Both the position numbers and the translations under genes were made by a program. Source: Antedon mediterranea (Eukaryota > Echinodermata > Crinoidea > Comatulida > Antedonidae). Taken from it: 64,000 bases of DNA. Positions 48,001-58,500 of this stretch are shown here, one piece after another (position 1 is the first letter of the stretch; each line of letters starts with the position of its first letter). The DNA lies in NCBI RefSeq assembly GCF_964355755.1, contig NC_092677.1:14776601-14840600 (forward strand). The letters run 5' to 3'. Below the pieces are notes generated by a model. That model was not told the origin of the DNA and did not search any database. It saw only the letters and a list, made by a program, of their open reading frames with translations.

Positions 48001-48872
48001 AAAGGGAGACCCCACTATAAGAAAAGGGAGACCCCACTATACGAAAAGGGAGACCCCACTATACGAAAAGGGAGACCACACTATACGAAAAGGGAGACCC
48101 TAATATACGAAAAGGGAGACCCAAATATAGGTCTCCCTTTTCGTATTGGGTCTCGTGTCAGGTCTCTGGTCTCGGGTCTCTAGTTTCGAAACACCCGTTA
48201 AAAACAGATGATTTCATTTTTACAGAAACTGGTCCTACATATTTGTCTACTTTTGGATTGGGGGGGGGGAGGGGGCGGTAGTTGACCGGGGGGTAGTTGA
48301 CCGGGGGGTAGTTGACCGGGGGGTAGTTGACCGGGGGTTAGTTGACCGGGGGGTAGTTGACCGGGGGGTAGTTGACCGGGGGTAGTTGACCGGGGGGGTA
48401 GTTGACCGGGGGGGGGGGTAGTTGACCGGGGGGTAGTTGACCGGGGGTAGTTATCCTAAGGGGGTAGTTGTCCTAAGGGGGTAGTTTTCCGGGGGGTAGT
48501 TGTCCTGGGGGTTGTTATCCTAAGGGGGTAGTTGTCCTAAGGGGGTAGTTGTCCGGTGGGTAGATGTCCGGTGGGTAGATGTCCTAAGGGGGTAGTTGTC
48601 CGGGAGGTAGATGTCCTAAGGGGGTAGTTGTCCGGGTGGTAAACATCCGGGGGGTAACTGTCTAGGGGGTAGGTGTCCTAGAACCATATGAATATATGTT
48701 CTTTACTGTTATCAATAGGAGCACGTCAGTAATTTTTACCATTGTCACGTTTTAATTTGTCTGCTAGGCGTTTGCTGTTTAGCGAAGCGCCAGCCGTTCT
48801 GAAGGCAGTCACTGCAGCTACTTTCCTCGTTGCGACTGGTCCCTCCTTCTTCTTTGTTAAAATAGTACCCAT
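33328..48872 (-). CDS. Gene A: malectin-FBA-DUF4062-NTPase-TPR protein, putative intracellular glycan sensor
   Basis: Exons in transcript order: 48872-48740, 46400-46332, 46088-44838, 44411-44247, 43402-43263, 42941-42837, 42718-42607, 42381-42269, 41884-41786, 41694-41622, 41349-41252, 41016-40815, 40312-40109, 39881-39583, 39326-39156, 38956-38843, 38740-38459, 38263-37938, 37838-37669, 37383-37304, 37166-36975, 36766-36633, 36466-36382, 36073-35876, 35753-35616, 35304-35162, 35003-34880, 34689-34544, 34385-34265, 34050-33809, 33490-33328. The sum is 5,892 nt, 1,963 codons plus TGA. ATG 48872 is chosen because an in-frame TAA lies 9 nt upstream; a 5' UTR exon is likely. Residues: unknown domain 68-484, malectin-like 485-696, FBA 697-875, DUF4062 about 945-1100, coiled coil 1117-1180, NTPase from 1211 (Walker A about 1273), TPR from about 1605. 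No signal peptide or membrane helix is seen, so it is probably cytosolic. The DUF4062-NTPase-TPR part resembles nephrocystin-3 and proteins often named TPR repeat-containing protein DDB_G0287407-like. There is no F-box. Function is inferred. Confidence 0.85.
36158..36204. repeat. 47-bp imperfect palindrome in a gene A intron
   Basis: AGTTCTGAAAA, two mismatched bases and ACTGTTGAG, then loop AAA, then the complementary arm. It lies between exons 23 and 24. Confidence 0.85.
36633..38740 (-). other. Gene A: charged coiled coil and STAND-type P-loop NTPase
   Basis: Exon 38740-38459 encodes a Glu/Lys-rich helical segment (KEEKEKEEMEKQEKEKQ). Exon 38263-37938 has Walker A, VVLGRSGSGKSALIANW. Exon 37838-37669 has Walker B with a sensor-like tail, VTIVLDALNQLD, as in nephrocystin-3-type NTPases. 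Later exons carry the helical lid and an IITEYMTLYAKTLSE segment. Confidence 0.85.
38843..39881 (-). other. Gene A: DUF4062 domain
   Basis: Three exons. VRVFVSSTFKDFQEERE, then FTYVDLRWGIT and ISICLRE, then PYFICLLGERYGW in the next exon, are the hallmarks of DUF4062. This domain precedes NTPases in TEP1-, NPHP3- and NWD1-like proteins and is distantly TIR-like. It is preceded by a very basic RRTKKKRR stretch that could be a nuclear localisation signal or an acid-binding patch. Confidence 0.9.
40109..41884 (-). other. Gene A: F-box-associated (FBA) glycan-binding-type domain
   Basis: Five exons. NLLENASGE, KFVSSHMNCVKNQEINLL, the CGGGYYSL strand, FKDYGKGLRLISF and DDKYWAGHFG match the FBA domain of FBXO2/FBXO6-type proteins in order and spacing. 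The YW pair corresponds to the Tyr-Trp pair that holds the chitobiose core in FBXO2. The exon ends in an acidic linker of about 45 residues. Confidence 0.85.
40540..40660 (+). mobile_element. Remnant of a non-LTR retrotransposon ORF C-terminus
   Basis: The plus strand reads REKKRGRS, then ARDHERWREYVMA. This resembles the KRGRPK...ARDRxRWRxLV ending of many LINE reverse transcriptase ORFs, with the middle deleted. Opposite in strand to gene A, in the intron between exons 12 and 13. Confidence 0.45.
42269..44411 (-). other. Gene A: malectin-like domain
   Basis: Five exons. VAINLGGPAY followed by GIVFAD matches the N-terminal malectin pattern (INxGGxxY...G..F..D). GTYNVRLYG followed by the LIIQ and VAAQ segments and a final NNGPGARLSAL match the GxYxVxLxF...ISAI pattern of the C-terminal half. 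Malectin proper binds di-glucosylated N-glycans in the ER lumen; related domains bind various sugars or proteins. Here it sits in a protein with no visible secretion signal. Confidence 0.75.
44620..44770 (+). mobile_element. SINE or LINE 3' end with (ATT)n tail
   Basis: Contains AGCGCTTAGAGG and GGCGCTATATAAATCCAG, followed by a short ATTATTATT tail. GCGCTATATAAAT-ATT is a widespread 3' end of non-LTR repeats in marine invertebrates. In the gene A intron between exons 3 and 4. Confidence 0.55.
44838..46088 (-). other. Gene A: large N-terminal domain of unknown family
   Basis: A single 1,251-nt exon, against a typical 70-300 nt elsewhere in the gene. It starts with a glycine-rich NAGPGGGAALL segment and a CGSSGN motif, has a cysteine pair in YGNCECG, and ends with GWITKACKIKLLLNG and DGRFGFC. 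The final 80 residues have the look of the small beta domain attached to some bacterial glycosyltransferases (GW...LDG...GF). That is a weak resemblance by eye. I do not recognise the family. Confidence 0.6.
46485..47115. repeat. C-rich satellite, left outer arm (gene A intron 1)
   Basis: Irregular 13-19 bp units such as GGACAACTACCCCC and TTAGGACAACTACCCCC. A longer sub-unit of about 170 bp containing CGCGGACAACTACCTCTGAC appears twice (about 46711 and 46920). The gene's transcript carries the complementary G-rich strand. Confidence 0.95.
47742..48200. mobile_element. Inverted-repeat element with internal 21-22 bp tandem repeat
   Basis: Terminal inverted repeats of about 70 bp: left begins AACGGGTGTTTCAAACTAGA, right ends with the complement TCTAGTTTCGAAACACCCGT. 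Between them are about 14 units of a TATACGAAAAGGGAGACCC type. The ITR itself ends in the same CGAAAAGGGAGACC motif, so the whole block can fold back. The open frames at 47748-48183 are periodicity artefacts. Confidence 0.9.
48245..48685. repeat. G-rich satellite, right outer arm (gene A intron 1)
   Basis: Units of GTAGTTGACCGGGGG, about 12 times, then GTAGTTGTCCTAAGGGG and GTAGTTGTCCGGGG variants. These are the reverse complement of the units at 46485-47115. Runs of five to nine G are frequent. Confidence 0.95.
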
Positions 48873-48885
48873 GTTTCGGTATTAT

Positions 48886-50816
48886 CTGAAAAACCATAAA
48901 CGAAATATTACTCCACTGGTTTAATTGACATTAGATTTAATCTGCATTCATTCCTATTACGTCATAATACGTTCTATGATAAGAGAATCAATCTCATTGA
49001 TTATTATGTCAATCTGTTATTTATTACTACTCTTCACTACTCGTCACTCATTCTATAAATACAGTGTCATAGTCGCGTGTGACTATCTGTATGCATTGAG
49101 ATTTACTAAAATATCTCTATGCTGTATTATAGGCTACTGTAACTATTTTAAGGAGTTTCACTGTATGCCGTACGCTGTGTATACCATGGCCTAATGGATA
49201 GATCTAGGCATGTATGTAGGCCTACTTTATTTTACTCTCCTTTATAATAACACCTTATTGTTCAATTCAATGAATGACAATAAAAACCCTTATTTCAGTA
49301 AATGCAAAATTAATCAAACAAAATTTAAGGTCATTAAATAGTTGAAACTGTAATTTTCAGTAAGAAAAATATCATCTATTCTAATTGTATAGTTAAACCC
49401 TAGAGAAAAAATTGACGTAGGCCTACACGTGGTCAATAAATGAATAAATAACAGCCATGTATAAGTATAAATAAGAGCGATGTACTATTTATAGGCTTAT
49501 ATGAGATCATTGAAATTAACAGGATGTGCGTTTTGGAAGAATCTCTGTTAGACACTATCATACATAATGTTTAAAGTGAGACCTAAAATTACAAACTATT
49601 ATGCACATTATATGTGTATTCTTACTAGTATTCTTACCTTTTGGACGGAATATATTACTCGCTATACTGCTCCATTGCCTTCATCATATTACCGTACGTT
49701 GCTAAGCACTAGAAAGCTTCTTGTGTTGACACTTAGCTCGCGTTATTGTGTATAATGTATTATGAATCATTGAACCGTGACTGTATTGTCATAATACAGC
49801 AATGCCGTAATTAATAAAGTATTTCCATTGATGTCTTCATTCTTTTATATTACGATTCTACGGGGTAACTGAACTCATTAACATTTCCTACAAATAACTA
49901 ACCGATTTAGATATATTATGGTAGTTTTATTCAAATTGTAATTCTATTTTCTCCTTTCAAAGTTTGATATTGACAGACGATAGTAACAGTCAGTTTAAAC
50001 GGTTGAAGACTTTTGATTGCGAGCTAATTGTTACTCATTAATGTAAAGTGCTGCAGATTTTATTTTACTTGTTAATTTCCAAATCAAACTATAACATTTT
50101 CATGAATATTGAAGTAAAACCAGGGAAACCAGAACAGTTTATTTCTAATTATTTAATGCTGTTCATATCAATCAAGCAACTGTGATAATTGATAATAATT
50201 GTTTGCTTGATGTCATTTCTAGTTCCATTATTTCATATTTAATAGGATGTATTATCTCTATCTCATGTTTACTTCATACCTATAGGGCCTATTCATTGTT
50301 AGCTATGTTCTACGATTATCAAAGTATATTCAATTTATAAAACGTTGCCCACTGTGTTTGTCTAAATTTAACTCAAATATAATTGATAATATTACTGATT
50401 ACATATTTTTTTCTACAATACAACTAGTATATTTCCAATATATATTTTTATCTTCTTTTATGTATAATCTGTTACATACACAATTAAACATTAAAACGAG
50501 TAATCAATTGCTTGTTATTGCCTATAGGCCTACCTCTTCAATTGAATAGTACGATGTTGTTGGTTGGTATCCAGTTATTTTATATAAGCATTATTTTTCA
50601 ACGATATTTTGGTTTAAAATATATTGGTTGCCTTAAAGTTATCTTTGTCATATCAAATTTAAAAATGTATAAATCCAAGTAATATAATATTTGGTATGGT
50701 TTCTGTCGCATGAAAGTGTAATTATGATTTTAATAACTAAACAGTTATACATTTATAAAAGATTCGAAAGTTATCTAAGCAATGACATTGTTCGTGCTTG
50801 ACAATCTACGAGGATT
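48886..50816. other. Intergenic spacer between gene A and gene B
   Basis: It should contain the gene A promoter and 5' UTR and the gene B 3' UTR, both on minus. A splice acceptor (TTTTTCAG on minus) directly abuts the gene A first coding exon at 48885, so at least one upstream non-coding exon is likely here or further up. No exon could be assigned and no protein-like frame is present. Confidence 0.5.
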
Positions 50817-53800
50817 TCACTTTGAAAAATTCTTCAGCTTCTCCAATGCCTCTGTAGTGGATTTTGTTTCCGGGTGATCATCACCAAGGAAGAGTTGAAA
50901 TATTCGCAATGCTTCGTCAAATTGATAGCGAGCTCTTTCATACAGATTGTTTGCAAATAGGAACGCTCCTAAGTTGAATCTGAAAATACAATGTAAAAAT
51001 TTGAATCTTAAAAGACGGCCTAGCAGTAGGCTATACACAGTCTGAACAATTAATTAGTCAAAGAACAGTTGACAATAACCAAACTGTTATACTATTGGAG
51101 GTGGTTTTATGACAGCACCACAACAACTATGACAATTAATAGCCGATCCAGCCGGCCTCACAAGTTTGGCCAGAGAATATCAGGACAGACATTTGGCATT
51201 ATGCCATTGACATTATGCCATTGACATACATACCTGACAATTGCGACATCAACATGGTTCTGTCCAAATGCCTGCACCAATATCTTCAAGACGCCTTTGA
51301 ATAAGTCTCCAGCTAGTTTGTCATTCCTGTCATCGTAAACCAGAGCGATGTTATTCAAGATGGCTCCTACACGTGGGTGACTCAACCCTACTTCATTTTG
51401 GGTTAGCTGCATATCCCAAAGATGATGGATCAATCCGTCTTCAAGACGACCTTGGCCGTAGGAAAGCTCTCCGATCTGTGGATTAAATAGTAAATGCCAT
51501 TAGATTACTTCACATATTTTCATCCTGTGACATCTTCTGAATATTTGTCTTTTATAAAGTTTCAACAAAACACTGTTGTACTGGTACTACTAATATTTAT
51601 ATCTAATTAAATATCTGTTGTATGTTGTTTTTGTATAGTAATTAGCGAAAATAATATTTACCTGTCCAACTATTGCGGCAACATAGTGGTGGTTCTTTCC
51701 TAAAATATCGGTTGCTATCTCTTGAGCTCGTTTTAAATATCCCTTGGCTTGCTCCGCTTTCTCTTGAAGTCGAAGTACAGACCTACAGTTATACAAGTAT
51801 ATATAATTAAAATGAAAACCGATATAGGCCAAGATCTACTTAAAAATGCTGCAGAATGACACTGATTATGATGATGTTTATATTGATAGTCGTTACTTAG
51901 ATCAATACTATAGTACAGTAATAATGTAGAATATTTACCCCAATCCAAGAAGAGCTTTTACTAACTGAAGTTTCTGCGCTGGTGTGCGAATCTTGTTCAT
52001 TCGACTGATGACGTCATACAAGTACTTCCTAGCGTCATCGAGTTCCCCGAGGCTTCGGCAAACCAAGCCTAGCTGTATTATAACCTGTAATTGAATGAAT
52101 CAAATGAAACTATGAATATGTGATAACATACGAAACTAATCAAATCAGTATAGCGACCAGGAGGCTTTTCTTATGTCGGTGTCTTTATGATTATTCATAA
52201 TTATCTTACCTCCAGCACCTCTAGATGTACACATTGTCGTTTGTACGTGTAATGTCTATGATGGTATACAATTGTCGAATACTCTTCCTTGTATTTGTTT
52301 TCCAAAGCCTCCAGTAGTCGCTCATACAATGATCTATTCAACAAATTTATCATATTAAAGAAATTATTAATATTAATGTCATTTATAGCTTTGGTTTGTA
52401 AATTCATTAGTTATAATTGTTATCAAATTGCTTTTACCTTGCACCCTTTTGAAGACCCAACTGCATAAAGAATCCTGCCATTGACCTAATTAGGCTGGCT
52501 TTGTCTTTTGTAGTTTCCCATGATTCAGCCTTCGCAAGAGTTTCCACATACGCTTCTTCAACTTGTTCGTAGCCTCCGAGCTAAAGATGAGAAATATAAA
52601 TTACTGCAGGCATCTGTTCAAAATCATCTTTATACAGTTTCAATTAAACATTGTTCAAATTAGATAAATTGTATTCTTACTAGTTGCCAAGCTTTGATGA
52701 GTTCAAATTTGCCCTCTTCCGTTGCCATCATTCGTTGAAAGACTACAATGTTTAGAATAGTGGCACGTAGACGCCTCAGATCACCAGCTTGTGAGAACAA
52801 GAACGGAACTTCTTCTGTCTAAAATGGAAGTGGCAGTTTTGATTACACATTAGGTGTTGGTATATGATTGTTACAATGAGTTGAAAGTAAACGGATAGTG
52901 CTACAAAAATACTATTTTCGTCTTAACCTATATTAACACTTGCATTAAAAAAAACCTCAACCAGGGTAGAAGGCCGTTTGGATCGACGTGACTTACATAG
53001 CGATCATCGATGTCCTTCCTATTAAAGAAATTCGCCAAGTCTATGTAGCATTGTCTCTTAAGTTCGGGTGTGTTCAGGTACTTCCTCTCAACAGCTTGTC
53101 TAAGATGGTCGTGAAAGAAGTTAAGAACTCCATTTCGATTAATTACATTCTCTTCGAGTGACAGATAAAATGGTGACCATATTCTTGATGTTACCTTAAA
53201 TAATACACAAGAAATAAGATTAATTTAAACTACCTTTTCGTCTTAATTATCTTAATGTTATGCGTGCAATTATATGGATGGCAGCCCTAGTTGATTATAA
53301 CAGGGAGTTGTTAATAAACAACTCCCTGATTATAATGTTATGAAGATATAAGATGTTACTGGTATTTTGATAAAAAATAAAATATTAGAATGTCTGAGAA
53401 AGCTCACTTGTAAATATTCTGTTAACTCAGCCTCTGTCATTCCCTTGTTGGAACACCATATTGCTGTTGTAGTGTCTCTAACAAGTCCAGGTCTGCAAAA
53501 GCCACCAACAACAATTATCACAATGAATATTATTATTATTATTATGTATATTATGTGTCTACTAAACTTGATGTTTGATTTGAGATTTCTTTCAATTCAT
53601 GCAATACCCTTACCTTTCAAACGACCCAGTCTCAAAATCATTTTCCAGACGCTCTAGAATTTTAACAAAGAGCTCTCCTGGACTATCTGCACTCAGGTAG
53701 GATTTAATTGCACTCGTCAATTGGAAGAACTCTCCGTACATGCGAATCTAAGGAGTAGACAATATGTTACATTACATTTTAAAGACAGTTATTATTACTA

Positions 53801-55560
53801 CTGGCTTGTTGCAGTTCAAAAACATTACTTGAAGTGTATTTTACCTCATCCATGAGTGACTTTAGGTACAATGGGTTGCTGGTCTGGTTTGCATTGAGTA
53901 TCATATTCATCTGTTCCTCACTGAGTGTCTTTGCGTATAAAGTCATATACTCTGTTATTATTTGCTTCTTCTCACTTGATTGTAATGGGAAAATCTCAAA
54001 TGTTGGCCATTCGTTTGCCACCACCGCATCATAGGCCTAGAATAAAAACAGTGTCATTGCAGTATTATATCTTTCACATCGAACAAGTAAACTATGGCTA
54101 ATCGTACGTTAATTGATATGGCAGTGTTAGAGTTTTAAAATAGTTTAGCAAATTGTTACTTCATTTAAACAATTTGGGAAATACATACCGTTCCGGGAAG
54201 TGTTGACAGCACCATCTTAACACCATTTGGAAGTGTTTTTGGAAGCCATTTTAGTTCCAGTTCATCACCTTGAAAAAAAATGAAAATTATAATAATGTAA
54301 ACGAGGTAACGGTTAATGGTTTCAATTCCTTCTCGGTGAATTTTATGATACATCTACTTTAACCACTTCATCCAAGTACATGAAGAACTTACCTGTAGCT
54401 CCGGCTCCGGTGTCTAACTGGTTCAATGCATCAAGTACAATCATAACATTGCCGCTATTTCCCGCTTGTTTGAGCCATGATGGAAGATCTAGAACTAGGT
54501 TACGGTCAGACGAAGGAACGGCTTGTGGAAAGTTAAAGAACTGCTTCATTTCTTCATACAATCTGTATGAAACAGTACCGGTATACGATAAGTTAAGCTA
54601 GTTAAATCAAACCTTAATATATGTATAGGTAGTAAACTCAGTAAGAAATAGCACAAGGTAATTATGTTCGTGTCATACTGTATATCTTGAAAGAATGTTT
54701 GTTTTCAATTATCTATTTGCTGTTAATACAACCAGACAAATTCAAGGGCATGTTATAATAATAGTTAGACTTTACCGAGAATTATTATAAAAACGTAGAA
54801 AAGCTTTGCCTTCCTTACCTTCTCAAAAGGTTCAGATGCGAAGCACTCTCCGCTGAGCTACCAATGAAATGCATAAAGACAAAATCATTTTGGTGCTTTT
54901 CTTCGTATCTTGTGCACCAGTTGGCAATCAATGCCGACTTGCCGGAACCAGACCTTCCTAGTACAACAAATGGAACATCCGTATCTTTAGCAACGTGATC
55001 GTCAATTGCCGTAAAGTAGTCTTCTCTGCCGATATAAATCCGACAGCGAACTTCAGCAAATGCTACGTGTGCCTCCTTTTCTCGCTGGAGGCCTGTGAGT
55101 TCTGTTCCAGGTGGAAAATCTTCGTCAACGCATCTTGTGAGATCCTTCGAAAAAAACACAAAGTGTACTATTATTTAAAAGGCATATGCATTTTATAGAC
55201 TTTACCTGAGTGATTGATTATCTATGTTATGTACTAGATGTCTGTGTGCAATAGTTGTATCATAATCGCTTTTACCTCAAGAATCTTGGCGTGTGCTTCA
55301 TCAGCCCCTCTATATCTTCTTACGTTCATACCAGAATCTTCTACTACCTTTCTAAATTCCTGTTGCTGATTGTAATGCCATAAAGATTCAAGAGCACCTT
55401 TCTTGCTATCGGGTATTGCTTTCTTAACTTCTGGCTTTTTCTTTTCTTCCGTTTGTTGTTCATCAGCTGACTTTGTCTCTTCCTTTTTACCACTCTTTTC
55501 TTGTTTTTCTGTTTCTACTTTTTCTTTAGCTGCCTTATCTTTCGCTTCCATTTCTTCTTG
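50817..55560 (-). other. Gene B: coiled coil, NTPase and TPR region
   Basis: Coiled coil exon 55560-55276; Walker A in 55144-54819; Walker B in 54562-54393; TPRs in 52580-50817. A run of about 85 bases around Walker A is identical at nucleotide level to gene A. Confidence 0.85.
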
Positions 55561-58500
55561 CTATTTTATTAAACAAAACATAAAATTTCGATAACGATTA
55601 AAATTCATTTTGTAACTGGAAAGATTTTGCCTTGTTTCATAATCAATAAAACTGTCTCCTTCTGGTCTTACTTACAATTTCCTTCATTATTGTCATATCC
55701 TCCTCGTCTAACTGTTGTTCTCTTATGTAGAAGAAAGATCGGTTCATTGCAGCCTCCTTACCTCTAAGAGCACCATATAATGCTTCCAGCTAAAAAGAAA
55801 TTCAGAAGTATGAATCTTCATTGTTATTTAAACGATTTCTACCATAGTTATTATGAACACTATTACTATTAAAGGAGCTACTGCTAGATTATTGATTACA
55901 ATAGTGAACTTACTCTCGTAACACTGGTATTAAATCTAAACTTATCAATCCAATCAAAGTGACTGTAATTATCTATGGCGACATCGTATGTTTTGTCAAG
56001 AAGTGTATCGGGCACGGTTTCTCTCTGACACCATCCGTACCGCTCACCAAGTAAACAGATAAAATATGGACGGCACTTGTCAATCTGAAAAATATAATAT
56101 AGTATAATATCATAGTAGTAGTAAAATGTTTGTGTATATCCATACATTCTTATATGTGGTAACAAACTATTTGAAAGTACTTGATATTGATATGTTTTAT
56201 TTAATTTCAAGCACGACAAAAAATAGAGTAAATTTGTAACACTGTAAAACCGAGAAAAAATGAATGAATGAATGACAACCACAACACAAGCAAAAAAAAT
56301 AGTGGTGCCCTAAAAAAATATAAAAAAATATATATAAATAAAAAATACTAGGTGAATATAAATTTCCGACGGAGTTTGGGTACATTATCAGTATGATCAG
56401 GGAAGAGTTAAATTGTAATTTAACTCTTCCCTGGTATGATTAAACCAGGAGTCCACATAAAAACATACTTTGTATGAATACATTAAATACAGATTAGCTC
56501 ATAATTTACCTCACGTAAACATATCGAAATGGTTTGGCCATCTTTTGACTGTTCTTGCGTGATTCCCCATCTGAGATCTACGTACGTGAAACAGATTCCT
56601 CGCTCTGTACACATACGGTTCAATTCTCGGAAAGCCTTCTTAATGAGAACTTCGCGTTCTTCCTGAAAATCTCTAAACGTGCTTGACACAAACACACGGA
56701 CTTCGCGACGTTTTTTCTTCGTTCTTCGTGCGACAGGCTTTGATACGGGAAGCGAGTCATTGGCTCTATTCAGAAGAGGTTTATTGAAATCCACAACAGA
56801 TTCTTCCTCTAGATAAATCATGAAACAAATATTTCTTTGTTAGCAAAACAGCGTTTGATGATATCAATATACTAGCGCCAATTACTCTACGAACAAATGT
56901 GCAATTGACAACTATGTTGTCAATGATAATTATAATAATATTAAAAGTTAGAGATAGATAAGATGCTAAGAATACATCACAAAATAACATTGAAAACGCT
57001 GTATTAGAAAGGAAAAACAGGAAACGTGAGAGCGTTAGAAGTTCTGATATTGTACCATAACACGGTTAAACGGTTTAGATATTAAATAATGGTACTTTCT
57101 GATACAAAACAGTGTGGGGGTCAGCTAAATAAAATAGTTAGTAGTTAGTTGGTAATATTTAGTTAGTTATTGATTGAAAATATATACAACAGGGATAACT
57201 ACTAGATAATAACTATTGTGCAATTGATGAAACTAAATAAAACAATGCTAAAAATACACATACAGATGATTTTATTTTTATTTTATTTTATTTAATCGAA
57301 ACCAACAGCGATAATTACTGCCACTAACAGGTTTGATACAAACAAAGCCAGGACTGTTTAAAGCACCTTGATCGGTCCTAACATTGATCAAGGGCTTCTC
57401 TCGTCCAGTGCCCACCTTGACCAGAAAAAAGACATAAGCCAATACTTTTTAGGCAGATACTAGATGCAGGGGCTGCCATAAGAGTCAGCAGTGCTGATTT
57501 CAAATGCCTAACGGGACCTCAGCTCCATATACAGCACCTGATATTCCCAGATGGTCTCCCATCGAAAAATACACAGTAACAAAAAATTGTACCACAAGAG
57601 GAAAAACAACACACACGATGAGTGTTTAGAAAGAGGAGATTTACCTGGCTTAGTTCGAAAGTTGTCTTTTTTAGTTTCAAATACAAAGAAAACGTAAAAT
57701 CAAAGATGTCAAAGAACTCTACAACACTATACTTTGGATTAACTGTTTTAAGATTTTTCGACATTTTTTGGTGAGTTTTGTGAAGTTTATCCCGCAACAT
57801 GTAAGCTGAGTTTTACACGATAGAAATGTCTATAAATAAGTAAACAATGTTTTAAAAGTCTTTAAAATACCTTCATCTTGTTGAAGCTCAGTGAGAGTTT
57901 CATTATTCTCCTCTAGTAACCCTCTGACAATTTGATCAATACTTTTGTCACTCTCTTCTTCTATGACATCTTTGTACACGTCACCAGCAGCAGCAGTAGT
58001 TTCACTTTTGACACGCAAACAGGCAGTAGATACCAGGACGCCGAAATGCCCCGCCCAACCTTTATCGTCTCTACCTTTAAGTTTAAATAGAATTTTAATG
58101 ACACAAACATTACATTGCGCTACAGTATTTGTGATGTATATCTTATTTCACATTATTTCTACTGTATTTCATAAATACATAGCGTGAACAAAAAAATGAC
58201 AAATAGACTAACCTGTAGTTTGGAATGATATGAGGCGAAGACCTTTTCCATAATCCTTAAATGTAAAACATTCACGAATCCATTCTAAATGCTCTATACT
58301 TCCCTGTTCATCTGTTGTTTTTTTCGCAATTGTATCACCATCAGCGTTCATTAGGGTAACGGTTAATGAATAGAAGCCTCCACCACATGTTCCGGCACGG
58401 AACGATTCTGATGCCTGAAGGAAAACAGTGAATACATATAAGTGAACATTCTATTTCTGATATTATTCTAATCATTTACGAACCATAACATTTACAGTGG

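Noticed and set aside
47748-48183. Overlapping 90- and 74-codon frames rich in KGRPxY
   Set aside because: They are the tandem part of the inverted-repeat element in gene A intron 1.
46485-48685. CRISPR-like direct repeats
   Set aside because: The repeats are contiguous satellites without unique spacers, inside a eukaryotic intron.
33328-48872. Calling gene A nephrocystin-3 (NPHP3)
   Set aside because: The NTPase and TPR part is similar in style, but NPHP3 lacks malectin and FBA domains; orthology is not supported.
49567-50549. Small open frames in the spacer between the tandem genes
   Set aside because: Low-complexity A/T-rich translations with no recognisable motif or splice context.
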